DNA from: Pseudoalteromonas holothuriae
GTDB taxonomy: Bacteria; Pseudomonadota; Gammaproteobacteria; Enterobacterales; Alteromonadaceae
DNA length: 64,000 nucleotides
NCBI RefSeq assembly: GCF_945859825.1
Contig: NZ_CAMAPC010000023.1
Span: forward strand, 1-64,000
Reading direction: 5' to 3'
The notes below the pieces were generated by a model. That model saw nothing but the letters and a program-made list of their open reading frames with translations, was not told the origin of the DNA and ran no database searches. The position numbers were made by a program, and so were the translations under genes. Of this stretch, positions 53,687 through 62,089 are shown piece after piece; the first letter of the stretch is position 1, and every line of letters begins with the position of its first letter.

Positions 53687-54970
53687 TTACTCTGAAACAG
53701 CTTTATCCTGAGGGCTATTCTCATAAATTAAGATAGGGTCAGATTCACCTTTGATCACAGTTTCATCGACTACCACTTTACTTACATCCTCAATCGACGG
53801 CAGCTCATACATAGTATCTAGCAGAACCCCCTCCACGATTGAACGTAAGCCTCGAGCACCTGTTTTACGCTCCATTGCTTTATGTGCAATAGCCTTTAAC
53901 GCATCTTCTCTAAACTCAAGCTCAACATCTTCCATCTTAAACAGCGCTGAGAATTGCTTGGTTAATGCATTCTTTGGTTCACTCAAAATTTGAATTAAAG
54001 CATCTTCGTCTAATTCTGTAAGCGTAGCAACAACAGGTAAGCGCCCAATGAACTCTGGGATCAAACCATATTTTACTAAATCTTCTGGCTCTACATTTTT
54101 AAACGTCTCGCTTAAAGAGCGTGATGAGTCAGATGACTTCACATTGGCCCCAAAGCCTATACCTGTATTTTTATGACTACGCTGCTCAATCACCTTGTCT
54201 AAACCTGCAAACGCACCGCCACAGATAAACAAGATTTTTGATGTATCAACCTGCAAAAATTCTTGCTGAGGATGTTTTCTGCCGCCTTGTGGTGGCACTG
54301 ACGCAACAGTACCTTCAATCAGCTTTAATAGCGCTTGTTGAACTCCCTCGCCTGACACATCTCTCGTAATTGAAGGGTTATCAGATTTACGTGATATTTT
54401 ATCAATTTCATCTATGTACACGATACCACGTTGCGCTTTCTCAACATCGTAATCACACTTTTGTAGTAGCTTTTGGATGATATTTTCAACATCTTCGCCA
54501 ACATAACCCGCTTCAGTCAACGTTGTTGCATCTGCCATAGTAAAGGGCACATCTAACAACCTTGCTAACGTTTCGGCTAACAGTGTTTTACCACTGCCTG
54601 TCGGTCCAATGAGCAAGATATTACTTTTACTAAGCTCTACATCACTTTTAGCACCTTGGCTGCGGAGTCTTTTGTAATGATTGTATACTGCTACAGACAA
54701 CACCTTTTTCGCGTGTTCCTGGCCGATAACATAATCATCCAAATGATGTCTAATTTCTTTTGGAACTGGAAGTTTGTCACCTGTATCATGCTTTGGTGCA
54801 ATATCCTTAATCTCTTCTCTAATGATGTCGTTACACAGTTCGACGCATTCATCGCAAATATATACCGATGGACCGGCAATTAATTTGCGTACTTCATGCT
54901 GGCTCTTACCACAAAAAGAGCAGTACAAGAGTTTATTACTTTTGTCGCCGTCTGTTGGAGTGTCTGACAT
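53687..54970 (-). CDS. clpX: ATP-dependent Clp protease ATP-binding subunit ClpX
   Basis: ClpX unfolds substrates and feeds them to ClpP. The 427 aa product has the N-terminal Cys4 zinc-binding domain (CSFCGKSQHEV and ICDECVELC), Walker A GPTGSGKT, Walker B YIDEIDKI, and the IGF-type ClpP loop as TGIGFGANV. The length matches E. coli (424 aa). It follows clpP by about 126 bases. Confidence 0.97.
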   Translation of the reverse strand: MSDTPTDGDKSNKLLYCSFCGKSQHEVRKLIAGPSVYICDECVELCNDIIREEIKDIAPKHDTGDKLPVPKEIRHHLDDYVIGQEHAKKVLSVAVYNHYKRLRSQGAKSDVELSKSNILLIGPTGSGKTLLAETLARLLDVPFTMADATTLTEAGYVGEDVENIIQKLLQKCDYDVEKAQRGIVYIDEIDKISRKSDNPSITRDVSGEGVQQALLKLIEGTVASVPPQGGRKHPQQEFLQVDTSKILFICGGAFAGLDKVIEQRSHKNTGIGFGANVKSSDSSRSLSETFKNVEPEDLVKYGLIPEFIGRLPVVATLTELDEDALIQILSEPKNALTKQFSALFKMEDVELEFREDALKAIAHKAMERKTGARGLRSIVEGVLLDTMYELPSIEDVSKVVVDETVIKGESDPILIYENSPQDKAVSE

Positions 54971-55063
54971 TCAGCTACCTCATATTTTCATTGTTACCTA
55001 TTTACGGTAACCATATACATTGTTTTAACTATACCAAATAAAATGGACTTTCGCATAGTTGTA

Positions 55064-55087
55064 GAGCGAGGTTTAACAACCCCGCTC
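55064..55087 (-). other. Stable hairpin between clpP and clpX
   Basis: On the minus strand GAGCGGGGTT and AACCTCGCTC form a 10-bp stem with one G-U pair and a 4-base loop, just after the clpP stop. No T-tract follows, so it is more likely an RNA processing or stability element, or a leaky terminator, than a full stop. Confidence 0.6.
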
Positions 55088-55096
55088 CTTGAAAAG

Positions 55097-55714
55097 TTAC
55101 TTAATATCTCTGCGAGTATGAACAGCATCCACTAACCCGTATTCCACAGCATCTTGTGCGCTCATGAAATTGTCACGGTCAGTGTCACGAGACACAACAT
55201 CAAATGGTTGACCAGTATGTTCAGCCATTAATCGATTTAGTTTCTCTTTAATCGATAAGATTTCTTTGGCATGAATTTCAAAATCCGACGCCTGCCCTTG
55301 AAATCCACCTAACGGCTGATGAATCATCACACGTGAATTGGGTAAACAATAGCGCTTACCTTTAGCACCGCCTGATAGTAAGAAAGCGCCCATACTTGCT
55401 GCTTGACCAACACATACCGTGCTTATATCAGGTTTAATAAAGTTCATCGTATCATAAATCGACATACCAGCAGTTACAGAACCACCTGGTGAATTTATAT
55501 ATAGATAAATATCTTTCTCTGGGCTTTCAGACTCTAAAAATAATAACTGCGCGACTATCAAATTTGCCATTTGATCTTCAACTTGCCCAGTTAAGAAAAT
55601 AATACGCTCTTTTAAAAGGCGCGAATAAATATCGAAAGAGCGCTCACCTTTGGCCGTTTGTTCAACAACCATAGGTACTAATGCATTGAAAGGGTCGATC
55701 ATACCGTCATTCAT
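55097..55714 (-). CDS. clpP: ATP-dependent Clp protease proteolytic subunit ClpP
   Basis: ClpP forms the tetradecameric serine protease chamber. The 205 aa product has Ser107 in GQAASMGAFLL, His132 in MIHQPLGG and an Asp in the RDTDRDNF segment (residues 176-183), i.e. a full catalytic triad. The INSPGG oxyanion-loop motif is at residues 73-78. The length matches. It lies between tig and clpX. Confidence 0.97.
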   Translation of the reverse strand: MNDGMIDPFNALVPMVVEQTAKGERSFDIYSRLLKERIIFLTGQVEDQMANLIVAQLLFLESESPEKDIYLYINSPGGSVTAGMSIYDTMNFIKPDISTVCVGQAASMGAFLLSGGAKGKRYCLPNSRVMIHQPLGGFQGQASDFEIHAKEILSIKEKLNRLMAEHTGQPFDVVSRDTDRDNFMSAQDAVEYGLVDAVHTRRDIK

Positions 55715-55777
55715 ATCTTTTATTCCTTAATCCGCAGCGTTCTAGGCAGGCTGCGTTTAGTTGGTATTCTTGCCTAC

Positions 55778-55830
55778 AAAAAAAATGGCCCGGATAAACT
55801 ACAAACCAGTGTAGAACATCACGAGCCATT
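55778..55830 (-). terminator. Intrinsic terminator after tig
   Basis: On the minus strand AATGGCTCG pairs with CGGGCCATT over a long loop that contains an inner CTACA/TGTAG stem, followed by eight T. It lies between tig and clpP, so clpPX may have its own promoter. Confidence 0.7.
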
Positions 55831-55863
55831 AAATCGTTAGCTTAGCGTTAAGTCAATGACTTA

Positions 55864-57168
55864 TTATGCGCCTTGCTGTGGATTCATGATTTCATCAAAT
55901 GCTTTTTCAACTTCAGAAACTTGCGCACCAGCTAAAATAGATTCTACTGCTTGCTCTTCCATTGCTACATTACGCATTTGCTGCATCATTTGATCATTGC
56001 TCTTATAATAAGCAACAACTTCTGTTGGATCTTCATATGCTGATGCAACAGTATCAATTAACTCATCAACTTTTGCGTCATCAACTTTGATATCGCTCGC
56101 TTTAATAACTTCGCCTAATAAAAGGCCTGTTTTAACGCGAGTAACAGCTTGTTCATGAAACAGCTCAGCGGGAAGCTCAGGCATGTTTTGAGCGTTACCG
56201 CCAAAGCGCTGTGCAGCTTGCTGACGTAAAGCATCGATTTCTTGATCGATTAGTGATTTCGGTACTTCAGTTTCGTTATGCTCTAAAAGACCCTTGATCG
56301 CTTGATCTTTCACATTCGCTTTAATAGCTTGAGAAAGTTCACGAGTCATATTCTTTTTAACTTCTTCTTTGAGCGCATCTACACCGCCTTCAGCAACACC
56401 AAACTTAGTTGCGAATTCGTCATCTAACTCAGGAAGTGCTTGAGCTTCAACTTTTTTCACTGTAATTGTGAACTGTGCAGGCTTACCTTTTAAGTTTTCT
56501 GCATGATATTCCTCAGGGAAAGTCACGTCAGCAACAACTTCATCGCCAGCTTTTTTGCCAATGATGTTGTCTTCAAAACCTGGGATCATACGACCCTGAC
56601 CAAGCTCAAGTGGAAAGTCTTCAGCTCTGCCACCTTCAAACTCTTCACCCTCAACAGTACCTACGAAGTCAACCGTTACACGGTCGCTTTCGCCAGCCGC
56701 TGCATCACTTTCAGCCCATGTAGCGTGTTGCTTACGAAGCGTATCTAGCATATTTGCTAAGTCTTCGTCAGTTACATCTACAACAGGCTTTTCAACCGTG
56801 ATTTTATCTAAGTCTTTTAATGCAACTTCTGGGTAAACCTCAAAAGTTGCATCAAATTCTAAGTCTTTGCCTGCATCTAATGACTTTGGCGCAAAAGAAG
56901 GTGCACCAGCAGGGTTGATTTTTTCAGCAACAATCGCCTCAATGTAGTTACGTTGCATTAATTCACCTGCAACTTCTTGACGAACTGCAGCACCAAACCG
57001 TTTTTGGATAACAGACACTGGTACTTTACCAGGACGGAAACCATCAATACGCTGGGTTTTAGACAGTTGTTGTAAGCGTTTTTTTACTTCAGTCTCAACG
57101 TTCTCTGCAGGAACGGTGATAGTCAGACGGCGCTCAAGGCCTTGAGTCGTCTCAACAGAAACTTGCAT
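55864..57168 (-). CDS. tig: Trigger factor
   Basis: Trigger factor is the ribosome-bound chaperone and prolyl isomerase for nascent chains. The 434 aa product has the N-terminal ribosome-binding domain with the GFRPGKVPVSVI signature (about residues 43-55). The FKBP-type isomerase domain (about 155-240) contains GRMIPGFEDNIIGKKAGDE, and a helical C-terminal domain follows. The length matches (E. coli 432 aa). A clear -10 box TATAAT lies on the minus strand at 57335-57340 with a poor -35, giving a leader of about 160 bases. Confidence 0.97.
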   Translation of the reverse strand: MQVSVETTQGLERRLTITVPAENVETEVKKRLQQLSKTQRIDGFRPGKVPVSVIQKRFGAAVRQEVAGELMQRNYIEAIVAEKINPAGAPSFAPKSLDAGKDLEFDATFEVYPEVALKDLDKITVEKPVVDVTDEDLANMLDTLRKQHATWAESDAAAGESDRVTVDFVGTVEGEEFEGGRAEDFPLELGQGRMIPGFEDNIIGKKAGDEVVADVTFPEEYHAENLKGKPAQFTITVKKVEAQALPELDDEFATKFGVAEGGVDALKEEVKKNMTRELSQAIKANVKDQAIKGLLEHNETEVPKSLIDQEIDALRQQAAQRFGGNAQNMPELPAELFHEQAVTRVKTGLLLGEVIKASDIKVDDAKVDELIDTVASAYEDPTEVVAYYKSNDQMMQQMRNVAMEEQAVESILAGAQVSEVEKAFDEIMNPQQGA

Positions 57169-57443
57169 GATTTACCTCAATCTTCAATTTTGGCGACAAC
57201 GCGCCTTCTTTACAAACAAGTTACACATCATGCCTTAATCAGCCTATCCACGGAAGTCCGTTTTGAGCACCAATTGCATGTGTCATTCTTGCTGCCTGCC
57301 CTTCATGGGCGCTATGTTAAACAATAGACGCGGCATTATAACCTATAAAAATGTTTAGTCGAGCAATCAGGATAAATTTATGAAGAAATAAGGGCTGAAC
57401 GGTTAAAAGTTAGTTAATTTTAGGAATATAGAAGAGTATAAAG

Positions 57444-57520
57444 TGGTCGGCGATGCAGGATTTGAACCTGCGACCCCTTGGACCCAAACCAAGTGCGCTA
57501 CCAAACTGCGCTAATCGCCG
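57444..57520 (-). tRNA. tRNA-Pro (anticodon UGG), copy 3
   Basis: 77-base cloverleaf with CGGCGAT acceptor stem, encoded CCA, anticodon loop TTTGGGT and TTCGAAT T-loop. It is identical over its length to the copies at 57541 and 57858. It is the last tRNA of a five-gene minus-strand operon. Confidence 0.97.
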
Positions 57521-57540
57521 ATAAATTTATTTTTAAGAAG

Positions 57541-57617
57541 TGGTCGGCGATGCAGGATTTGAACCTGCGACCCCTTGGACCCAAACCAAGTGCGCTACCA
57601 AACTGCGCTAATCGCCG
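57541..57617 (-). tRNA. tRNA-Pro (anticodon UGG), copy 2
   Basis: 77 bases, identical to the copies at 57444 and 57858, 20 bases from the next copy downstream. The tandem pair points to a recent local duplication. Confidence 0.97.
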
Positions 57618-57632
57618 ACGGAAGTATGTAGA

Positions 57633-57709
57633 TGGGGCGACTGATGGGACTTGAACCCACGACAACCGGAATCACAATCCAGGGCTCTACCAACTGAGCT
57701 ACAGCCGCC
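57633..57709 (-). tRNA. tRNA-His (anticodon GUG)
   Basis: 77 bases with encoded CCA, discriminator C and the extra 5' G (G-1) that marks tRNA-His. The anticodon loop is TTGTGAT. It corresponds to hisR in the E. coli argX-hisR-leuT-proM operon. Confidence 0.97.
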
Positions 57710-57734
57710 ACTACATAGAGACTTAAAATAAGAA

Positions 57735-57811
<77 letters not shown>

Positions 57812-57857
57812 AAAACTCGAGATAACATCTAGATGCTACTTCAACTTATTTTAAAAG

Positions 57858-57934
57858 TGGTCGGCGATGCAGGATTTGAACCTGCGACCCCTTGGACCCA
57901 AACCAAGTGCGCTACCAAACTGCGCTAATCGCCG
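57858..57934 (-). tRNA. tRNA-Pro (anticodon UGG), copy 1
   Basis: 77 bases, identical to the two downstream copies. It is the first tRNA of the operon, 45 bases after the -10 box of a strong promoter. Confidence 0.97.
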
Positions 57935-58272
57935 ATACCATTTGTTGTTTTGAGCAGTGCTCGTTGACAACGGGGTGCATAATAGTGATTTGACCGTACT
58001 AGGTCAAACACTTTTTCAAAAAAAACATTCAAGTGGCTACTTTTACGACAAAATGTATAAAAAGCAGATCACTTAGCTGAAAATCATACAGTTTTCTCGA
58101 CTATCGCAACAATATAATGCGGTTCAATGCCTTAAAAAGCATATATCAGCTTGGCGCATCCATTATTTTCTGAGAAAATGGCATTTCTGCTGCGGTTATA
58201 GTAGTAGTATTTTGAGCTTAACCCCTATACGCTCATATTCGTTCAAGTTTTTAATTCCAATAAAGGTCACCC
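57935..58272. other. Divergent region between the tRNA operon and folD
   Basis: It holds the tRNA operon promoter (57979-58007) and, for folD, a TATAAT box near 58113-58118 with no good -35. I see no small gene or riboswitch-like structure. Confidence 0.5.
57979..58007 (-). promoter_or_regulatory. sigma-70 promoter of the tRNA operon
   Basis: The minus strand reads TTGACC, exactly 17 bases, TATTAT, then GCACCCCG. The GC-rich discriminator is typical of stable-RNA promoters under ppGpp control. The -35 box is half of an inverted repeat TTGACC/GGTCAA. Confidence 0.85.
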
Positions 58273-59127
58273 ATGACGGCAAACATCATTGATGGTAAGG
58301 CAATCGCCAAACAAGTACGTAATACAGTAAAAAAACGTGTTGCCGAGCGCGTTGAGCAAGGTTCACGTGCCCCCGGGCTCGCAGTAGTGTTGGTAGGACA
58401 AGACCCAGCAAGTCAAGTTTATGTCGGTTCAAAGCGCAAAGCCTGTGAAGAAGTCGGCTTTATTTCAAAATCCTTTGACTTACCCGGAGATACTAACGAG
58501 CAAAAGTTACTCGAACTGATTGACTCTCTCAACAGTGACCCTGAAGTTGACGGCATACTTGTACAACTACCTTTACCAAAAGGATTAGACGCAGAGAAAA
58601 TTCTTGAGCGTATTCATCCACATAAAGATGTGGATGGTTTTCACCCATATAACATTGGTCGTTTAGCACAAAGAATGCCTGCGCTGCGCCCTTGTACGCC
58701 AAAAGGTATAATCACGCTACTTGATTCAACAGCCGTTAGGTATAAAGGTATGCATGCCGTTGTTGTTGGTGCGTCTAACATTGTCGGGCGCCCAATGTCA
58801 TTAGAGTTGCTACTTGCAGGTTGCACCACCACCGTATGTCACAAATTTACTCAAGACTTAGAAGCGCACGTAAGACGTGCAGATTTACTGGTCGTTGCGG
58901 TTGGCAAGCCAGAATTTATTCCTGGCGATTGGATTAAAGAAGGTGCCATTGTTATTGATGTTGGTATTAACCGACTAGAATCAGGCAAGCTAGTAGGCGA
59001 TGTGCAATATGGTATCGCTGAACAAAAAGCAAGCTTTATTACCCCTGTACCCGGCGGCGTTGGTCCAATGACAGTAGCAAGCTTAATTGAGAATACACTT
59101 GAAGCGTGTGAAAACTATCATGGCTAA
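58273..59127 (+). CDS. folD: Bifunctional methylenetetrahydrofolate dehydrogenase/cyclohydrolase FolD
   Basis: FolD interconverts 5,10-methylene- and 10-formyl-tetrahydrofolate with NADP. The 284 aa product has VYVGSKRKACEEVGF with the catalytic Lys of the YxxxK motif, DGILVQLPLPKGLD, the NAD(P) site VVGASNIVGRPMSLEL, and the C-terminal PVPGGVGPMTVASL signature. The length matches. It stands alone with a terminator just downstream. Confidence 0.97.
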   Translation: MTANIIDGKAIAKQVRNTVKKRVAERVEQGSRAPGLAVVLVGQDPASQVYVGSKRKACEEVGFISKSFDLPGDTNEQKLLELIDSLNSDPEVDGILVQLPLPKGLDAEKILERIHPHKDVDGFHPYNIGRLAQRMPALRPCTPKGIITLLDSTAVRYKGMHAVVVGASNIVGRPMSLELLLAGCTTTVCHKFTQDLEAHVRRADLLVVAVGKPEFIPGDWIKEGAIVIDVGINRLESGKLVGDVQYGIAEQKASFITPVPGGVGPMTVASLIENTLEACENYHG

Positions 59128-59166
59128 CAGTCTTAGTTTCTATCCTGAGATAGTGCTTAGATAATC

Positions 59167-59193
59167 AAAAAAGGAGCAAAATGCTCCTTTTAT
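59167..59193 (+). terminator. Intrinsic terminator after folD
   Basis: GGAGCA and TGCTCC form a 6-bp GC core with a 3-base loop; A and T arms extend it, and TTTTATT follows. It starts about 40 bases beyond the folD stop. Confidence 0.85.
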
Positions 59194-59199
59194 TGTTTT

Positions 59200-59291
59200 A
59201 TACCAATTGCATTAAATAAATGACACAGATTTCTAAACACTACTGTCATTTTAACTCGCAATCATGATCACTGTATTAATAAAATTGGTAT
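59200..59291. repeat. MITE-like repeat with ATACCAATT/AATTGGTAT ends (92 bp)
   Basis: This is the best preserved of three copies. The ends are perfect 9-bp inverted repeats, and matching extends with a 2-base break into ATTAA. Inside are TGACA/TGTCA-like arms. It carries no coding frame. The left ends of all three copies agree over 20 bases. The last base is the end of the stop codon of the neighbouring gene. Confidence 0.7.
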
Positions 59292-59707
59292 TATAATTTG
59301 CCTTGAGATTTTTCTTCCTCTTCCCTTCTCTTTTGGGCTTGCTCGTATTCTTTCGCAATTTCTTGTTCAATAACCGCTCTTTGTTCTTGATAAGCCTCCT
59401 GTGATATTGTCCCATCAGCCAGCATCTTATCCAGTGCTTCAAGTTGTTCTTTTAGCTCTTCAAGCTTTTCCTTGTTTACTCCCATTCGCTGTAAAAGTGC
59501 CGCTTCTTGAGCTTTTTCCAGAAAGGTTTGGTTACGTAAATAGGTCGAAACATCTTTATTGCGCAACTGTTCACTCAAAGACGAAGGCTGGGTACTTGCC
59601 ATTTCTTTAGCAAATTCTTGCCTCTTATCAGGATGGTTCAATTGAGTGTTTTTCGTTGCTGTTGTACTTTTCTTAATTGGTTCATTTATACCGTTAAAAA
59701 GCAGCAT
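59291..59707 (-). CDS. Uncharacterised coiled-coil protein
   Basis: I do not recognise this family. From ATG 59707, which has a perfect AAGGAG site, the product is 138 aa with no signal peptide or membrane segment. The first 50 residues are polar and probably disordered. From about residue 60 the sequence is highly charged and helical (EKLEELKEQLEALDKMLADGTI, then a Glu/Arg/Gln-rich tail), resembling a short coiled-coil hairpin. The stop codon touches the right end of the repeat at 59200-59291, so the C-terminus may have been altered by its insertion. Confidence 0.65.
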   Translation of the reverse strand: MLLFNGINEPIKKSTTATKNTQLNHPDKRQEFAKEMASTQPSSLSEQLRNKDVSTYLRNQTFLEKAQEAALLQRMGVNKEKLEELKEQLEALDKMLADGTISQEAYQEQRAVIEQEIAKEYEQAQKRREEEEKSQGKL

Positions 59708-59992
59708 GGTTATCTCCTTGATAGATTGCTGACGTTGTAGCACATTAATCAAGCAATATGTATGCCTTTGTATAGTATTTAAACCTTGAATTGACTAAAA
59801 ATAAACTTTGTTAGCAAGCAGCATTCTGCCTATCTCATGTAATTTTTTGTAAAGGTAATTAATAATCACATTCTTTGCACAATTGTCTCCCATCTTATTA
59901 ATCAACCAAGCAACACAGCTGAAAATTCGATTGTATTATGAATTAGCTACTGTTGCGATTTAGACTAACCAAAGCAACGAGAGAAATTGATT

Positions 59993-60610
59993 ATGAAACG
60001 TTCAATTATTAATACTGCAATCGCCATCGCTACTTTAACCACACTCACTGTTAGCGCCAATGCAGAAGCCAAAAAGGGGGGGAAAGGCAGATACAAAGCC
60101 CCAGAAGCCGTATTTATAAAACTAGATGCTGACCAAAACGCAGTCCTCACCCTTAACGAATTACTTGCAAATATTGAGTCTAGAGCACAAAAGAAACTCG
60201 ATCGTGCAGACACAAATATCAGTTCTGAAATCGAGCTAGATGAATACTTAGCCAAAAAACGTCATAGCGTTGATTTGTCTGAATTTGCGGCCGATATTGT
60301 ACAATGCGTACAGGATACAAAAGATGCAACCGAAGGTAGCAATATTATAGTTCCAGCTGCTAGTCACTTCGCATCACCACAAAGCAAATTTACTCAATTA
60401 GATACTGATAACAGCGGCGGTATTAGCCTAACTGAAATAACCAATACTCTAACCGCCCATCAGACTGACGCCTTTTCAGCCATGGATGAAAACATCGATA
60501 ATAGCGTAACACTGGAAGAGTTTATTCAACATGGCGAGAATAGACGAGCAACCACAGAAGCAGTAAAAGCATGTATTGATAGCTTAATTACTTTAGACGA
60601 ACCTGTATAA
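59993..60610 (+). CDS. Secreted EF-hand calcium-binding protein
   Basis: The 205 aa product has a signal peptide (to VSANA, about residue 23). Four EF-hand-like loops are visible: DADQNAVLTLNE, DTNISSEIELDE, DTDNSGGISLTE and DENIDNSVTLEE. Loops 1 and 3 are canonical at positions 1, 3, 5 and 12; loop 2 is looser and loop 4 has an acid in position 3 replaced by N. Two Cys (one per half) could form a disulfide. Function is unknown; calcium buffering or surface binding is possible. ATG 59993 is preferred over an in-frame TTG two codons earlier. Confidence 0.8.
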   Translation: MKRSIINTAIAIATLTTLTVSANAEAKKGGKGRYKAPEAVFIKLDADQNAVLTLNELLANIESRAQKKLDRADTNISSEIELDEYLAKKRHSVDLSEFAADIVQCVQDTKDATEGSNIIVPAASHFASPQSKFTQLDTDNSGGISLTEITNTLTAHQTDAFSAMDENIDNSVTLEEFIQHGENRRATTEAVKACIDSLITLDEPV

Positions 60611-60728
60611 TCAACCTCAGCAGTGGATCAGATAAGTAAAACCATTGCACTACTCTGCTCTTGCACCGAGCAGGGTAGTACTCAATTTAATGACTATTCT
60701 GGATGTCTGCTAACTAAGTTTGCCTAAA

Positions 60729-61598
60729 CTAATTTGTCTGAACATGTTGGGACAAACTTCTATAAAATAACTTAGTGACCCGTGTTTCTGGCAACCACCC
60801 TGAATAGCTTAGTCCTAATGGGGCTAAAGGCCTTGCCGCTTGGATTGCCTCTAAAGTTTTGTGCTCTTTCATTGACGCTAACATTAACTGCTTTGCATGT
60901 TTTAATAGCGCAAGATATGAGGTTAAACTTTGCTTATCTGTAACAGGACCATGACCGGGGATAACCTTTGTCTTATCGTCGATACGCTCAACGGTTGCCT
61001 CAACAGCTTTAATTAAGCCATCTAAGTTACCGCCACTATCCACATCGACAAATGGCAAACTATTTAAATTAAAGAAAATATCACCCATATGTACAACATT
61101 AGCGTTTTTATAAAAAATTACTGCGTCACCATCTGTATGTGCATGAGCAAAGTGCCATAAATGTGCATGTTCACCATTAAAATGCAGTGTTAAATCTTTA
61201 CTAAAACTGATAACAGGAAGGTAGCTTGACCCTTCTCCATGCTTTTCTTTTAATCTATTATAAACATTATGATGGGCAATTACATGGCTACCCGCGTTAG
61301 CAAAATTTTCATTACCTCCGGTATGATCACCATGATGGTGAGTGTTGATCACAAATTCAGGTGCACCAGGTTGAAGTTGGCTGATTTGCTTTTTAATATC
61401 CTCACTAAGTTTTGCAAATTGATCATCTACAAGATAGATGCCATCTTCTCCAGTGCTAATTGCGATGTTGCCCCCTTGACCATAGAGAACATGGAGATTG
61501 CTAGAAATTTGCTGTATTTTAAATTCGACTTTTGCCCACGTATTCAAAGAAGCGACTGCAATAGTTGCAAAAACACCTGCTAAAGTTAATTTTTTCAT
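60729..61598 (-). CDS. Periplasmic metallo-beta-lactamase-fold hydrolase
   Basis: The 289 aa product has a signal peptide (to NTWA, about residue 22). The MBL fold has the metal motif HHHGDHTGG (about residues 111-119), a second His in FAHAHTDGDAVIF and a third in VIPGHGPV. This is the three-His, one-Asp layout of the broad SoxH/glyoxalase-II-like group, and not of a proven beta-lactamase. Substrate is unknown. It stands alone between two intergenic gaps. Confidence 0.82.
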   Translation of the reverse strand: MKKLTLAGVFATIAVASLNTWAKVEFKIQQISSNLHVLYGQGGNIAISTGEDGIYLVDDQFAKLSEDIKKQISQLQPGAPEFVINTHHHGDHTGGNENFANAGSHVIAHHNVYNRLKEKHGEGSSYLPVISFSKDLTLHFNGEHAHLWHFAHAHTDGDAVIFYKNANVVHMGDIFFNLNSLPFVDVDSGGNLDGLIKAVEATVERIDDKTKVIPGHGPVTDKQSLTSYLALLKHAKQLMLASMKEHKTLEAIQAARPLAPLGLSYSGWLPETRVTKLFYRSLSQHVQTN

Positions 61599-62089
61599 AA
61601 TTAGAGTCCGTATTTATTTTTTCAATACGATATGTAGCAGTTAATAGATTAAAATTGCAACAAATTGGAAGTTAACTTCAAGCTACTAACTCATTGATGA
61701 GTCATAATCGATAAAGTCTCGTTCAGTGGTAACCATTTCCCCGTTGATGCTACTTGATAAATAGAAACCTGAAGTTACTTATGTCACTTCTCTAGGCGAT
61801 AGCCGCCTAAGTTTCGTTTAATAAAACAAGTGTGGAATGATTCCGAAACGCCTACAGTTTAATTTTTGCTATTAAAAAATATCACCTAACTTAATAAAAA
61901 ATAATGCATTAATCCAGTACCTACAACTAACTGTTTGTACATTACCCGTTCTGTATAAAGTGAAAAGTCGACACAGTATTGAGTACATCAGAGCGTAAAA
62001 GGTATGTTCCTATTAGAGGTGGTAGACAACCATATATGATCAATATATGGTTGTTATAAGTATAAATAATTAACTTAGTAATCTGCCCT
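61599..62089. other. Intergenic region between the MBL hydrolase and aroC
   Basis: This 491-base AT-rich gap contains no supported gene. At 62026-62054 a perfect 12-bp inverted repeat (ACAACCATATAT with ATATATGGTTGT) closes a 5-base loop. It lies 35 bases after the aroC stop but has no T-tract on either side. Confidence 0.5.

Noticed and set aside
57935..58272. Folate-type riboswitch in front of folD
   Set aside because: I could not trace a conserved aptamer core or a matching terminator switch.
60729..61598. Antibiotic-resistance beta-lactamase
   Set aside because: The three-His metal pattern is shared by many hydrolases; nothing points to a true B1 or B3 enzyme.
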